Made by a program: the position numbers and the translations under genes. Below are positions 63,435-64,000 of a stretch of DNA of 64,000 nucleotides, one piece after another. The notes under the pieces are model-generated. The model was not told the origin of the DNA, ran no database searches, and worked only from the letters and a program-made list of their open reading frames with translations. The DNA lies in the NCBI RefSeq assembly GCF_021354595.1, contig NZ_JADWYJ010000001.1:1527446-1591445 (forward strand), read 5' to 3'. How positions within the stretch are numbered: position 1 is the stretch's first letter; each line of letters opens with the position of its first letter. Source of the DNA: Maribellus sp. CM-23 (GTDB lineage: Bacteria > Bacteroidota > Bacteroidia > Bacteroidales > Prolixibacteraceae).

Positions 63435-64000
63435 GTGAAAATTCTCTCTTTTATCATTGTCACCCTGTTGCTTGCCAACTCCTGCCATCAGGATACCACA
63501 GCTATTTACGGTTTTTGGGAAGGCCCTCACCCCGAAAACAAGAACCGAAAGTTTTATGTGAGATTCTATGAAAACAATCATACCCTTACCGCCCACGGAT
63601 TCTGGACGCACAATGGTTTTTACGACTCGGAGTTTGAGATTGACTCTGTTTATTTCAAGAAAGCAGAAATCCGCTTTTTTGTGCCGATGTGGGAGTGCAC
63701 CTATCTGGGTAAACTCATCGGCAACTCAATCGTTTCAGGAGGTTTTAGCTGCCCGGGGGAGCCCTTTGATTCAGTGTCGCTGATAAAAAACGACAACATT
63801 CATTCTTTCCTGATCGATGCACTTCCCGGTTCACAAGAAACGGGCTTTACCTACTCATGGAAAACACCTCCTGAAAATAAAGATGGGTTGAAAGTCGCAA
63901 ATGCCCTTTCACCAGGAGAGAAAGCTTTTCTGGACTCGATCATTCCCAAAATAGCGGAAAGCAAATTCGGCAGAATTAATTCAATACTGGTCTCAAAAGA
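63435..64000 (+). CDS. Probable serine-hydrolase (beta-lactamase-like) lipoprotein, N-terminal part
   Basis: The frame starts with GTG at 63435 (KILSFIIVTLLLANSC), giving lipidated Cys17, and stays open to the window edge (188 complete codons). The first 120 residues form a beta-rich domain (IYGFWEGPHPENKNRK, FYDSEFEIDSVYFKK, ISCPGEPFDSVSL-like segment). The last residues, FLDSIIPKIAESKFGRINSILVSK, resemble the start of a class C beta-lactamase-like serine hydrolase. The catalytic SxxK would lie beyond the window. No ATG fits the signal peptide, so GTG is preferred. Confidence 0.62.
   Translation, partial: MKILSFIIVTLLLANSCHQDTTAIYGFWEGPHPENKNRKFYVRFYENNHTLTAHGFWTHNGFYDSEFEIDSVYFKKAEIRFFVPMWECTYLGKLIGNSIVSGGFSCPGEPFDSVSLIKNDNIHSFLIDALPGSQETGFTYSWKTPPENKDGLKVANALSPGEKAFLDSIIPKIAESKFGRINSILVSK

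Overview
The window reads as chromosome of a Bacteroidota bacterium. Evidence: a type IX secretion/gliding cluster (PorP/SprF-type protein, GldK, GldL, GldM, GldN), a SusC/SusD polysaccharide-utilisation locus, several secreted proteins ending in a T9SS sorting domain, many lipoproteins, and promoters of the TTTG-N19-TAnnTTTG type. The mix (laminarin-type PUL, two GldK proteins, long-form IspG) suits a marine Marinilabiliales/Prolixibacteraceae-like organism. That placement is inference from family content, not a search.

Layout. 0-2.2 kb: minus-strand zinc/manganese ABC importer (binding lipoprotein, ATPase, start of the permease, cut by the window edge), then yidD. 2.4-4.7 kb: ROK sugar kinase and a membrane-embedded AraC-type regulator. 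5.0-12.8 kb: two tandem secreted beta-helix paralogues followed by a 1,874-residue repeat-rich T9SS cargo protein. 12.9-17.7 kb: secreted M1 peptidase, OsmC-like protein, and a NikR-like repressor with a TonB-dependent receptor. 17.7-28.7 kb, minus strand: topA, a degenerate arginase-fold gene, porP/sprF-like, gldK, gldL, gldM, gldN, a terminator, and a second gldK-like gene. 28.9-41.5 kb: housekeeping and enzyme genes (PBP1A, nitroreductase, NTF2-like protein, an alpha/beta hydrolase with an unknown C-terminal region, PhnA-type zinc ribbon, amidohydrolase lipoprotein, M3 peptidase, flavin reductase, ispG). 41.5-49.5 kb: gldA-like ATPase, a LytS/LytTR two-component pair, a SAM-II riboswitch with metK, a DUF2007-Usp fusion, initiator tRNA-Met, and a small lipoprotein. 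49.6-63.2 kb, minus strand: a beta-glucan PUL (susC, susD, PKD surface glycan-binding protein, GH16, GH3) with a propeller/triple-Y/HTH sensor-regulator upstream. 63.4 kb to the end: the 5' part of a probable serine-hydrolase lipoprotein starting with GTG.

How parts fit. The T9SS core made at 19-25 kb is the likely exporter of the 7.2-kb repeat protein and the M1 peptidase. In the PUL the GH16 enzyme would cut beta-1,3-glucan at the surface, SusC/SusD would import oligosaccharides, the GH3 would release glucose, and a ROK kinase elsewhere in the window could phosphorylate it.

Most unusual points: a NikR-family regulator lacking all four nickel ligands, paired with an outer-membrane receptor; an arginase-fold protein with broken metal motifs inside the T9SS neighbourhood; the beta-helix/giant-repeat cluster with a divergent membrane regulator; a sensor kinase whose two halves differ in base composition; and a SAM-II aptamer placed at the predicted transcription start of metK. 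Domain assignments were made by eye from motifs.
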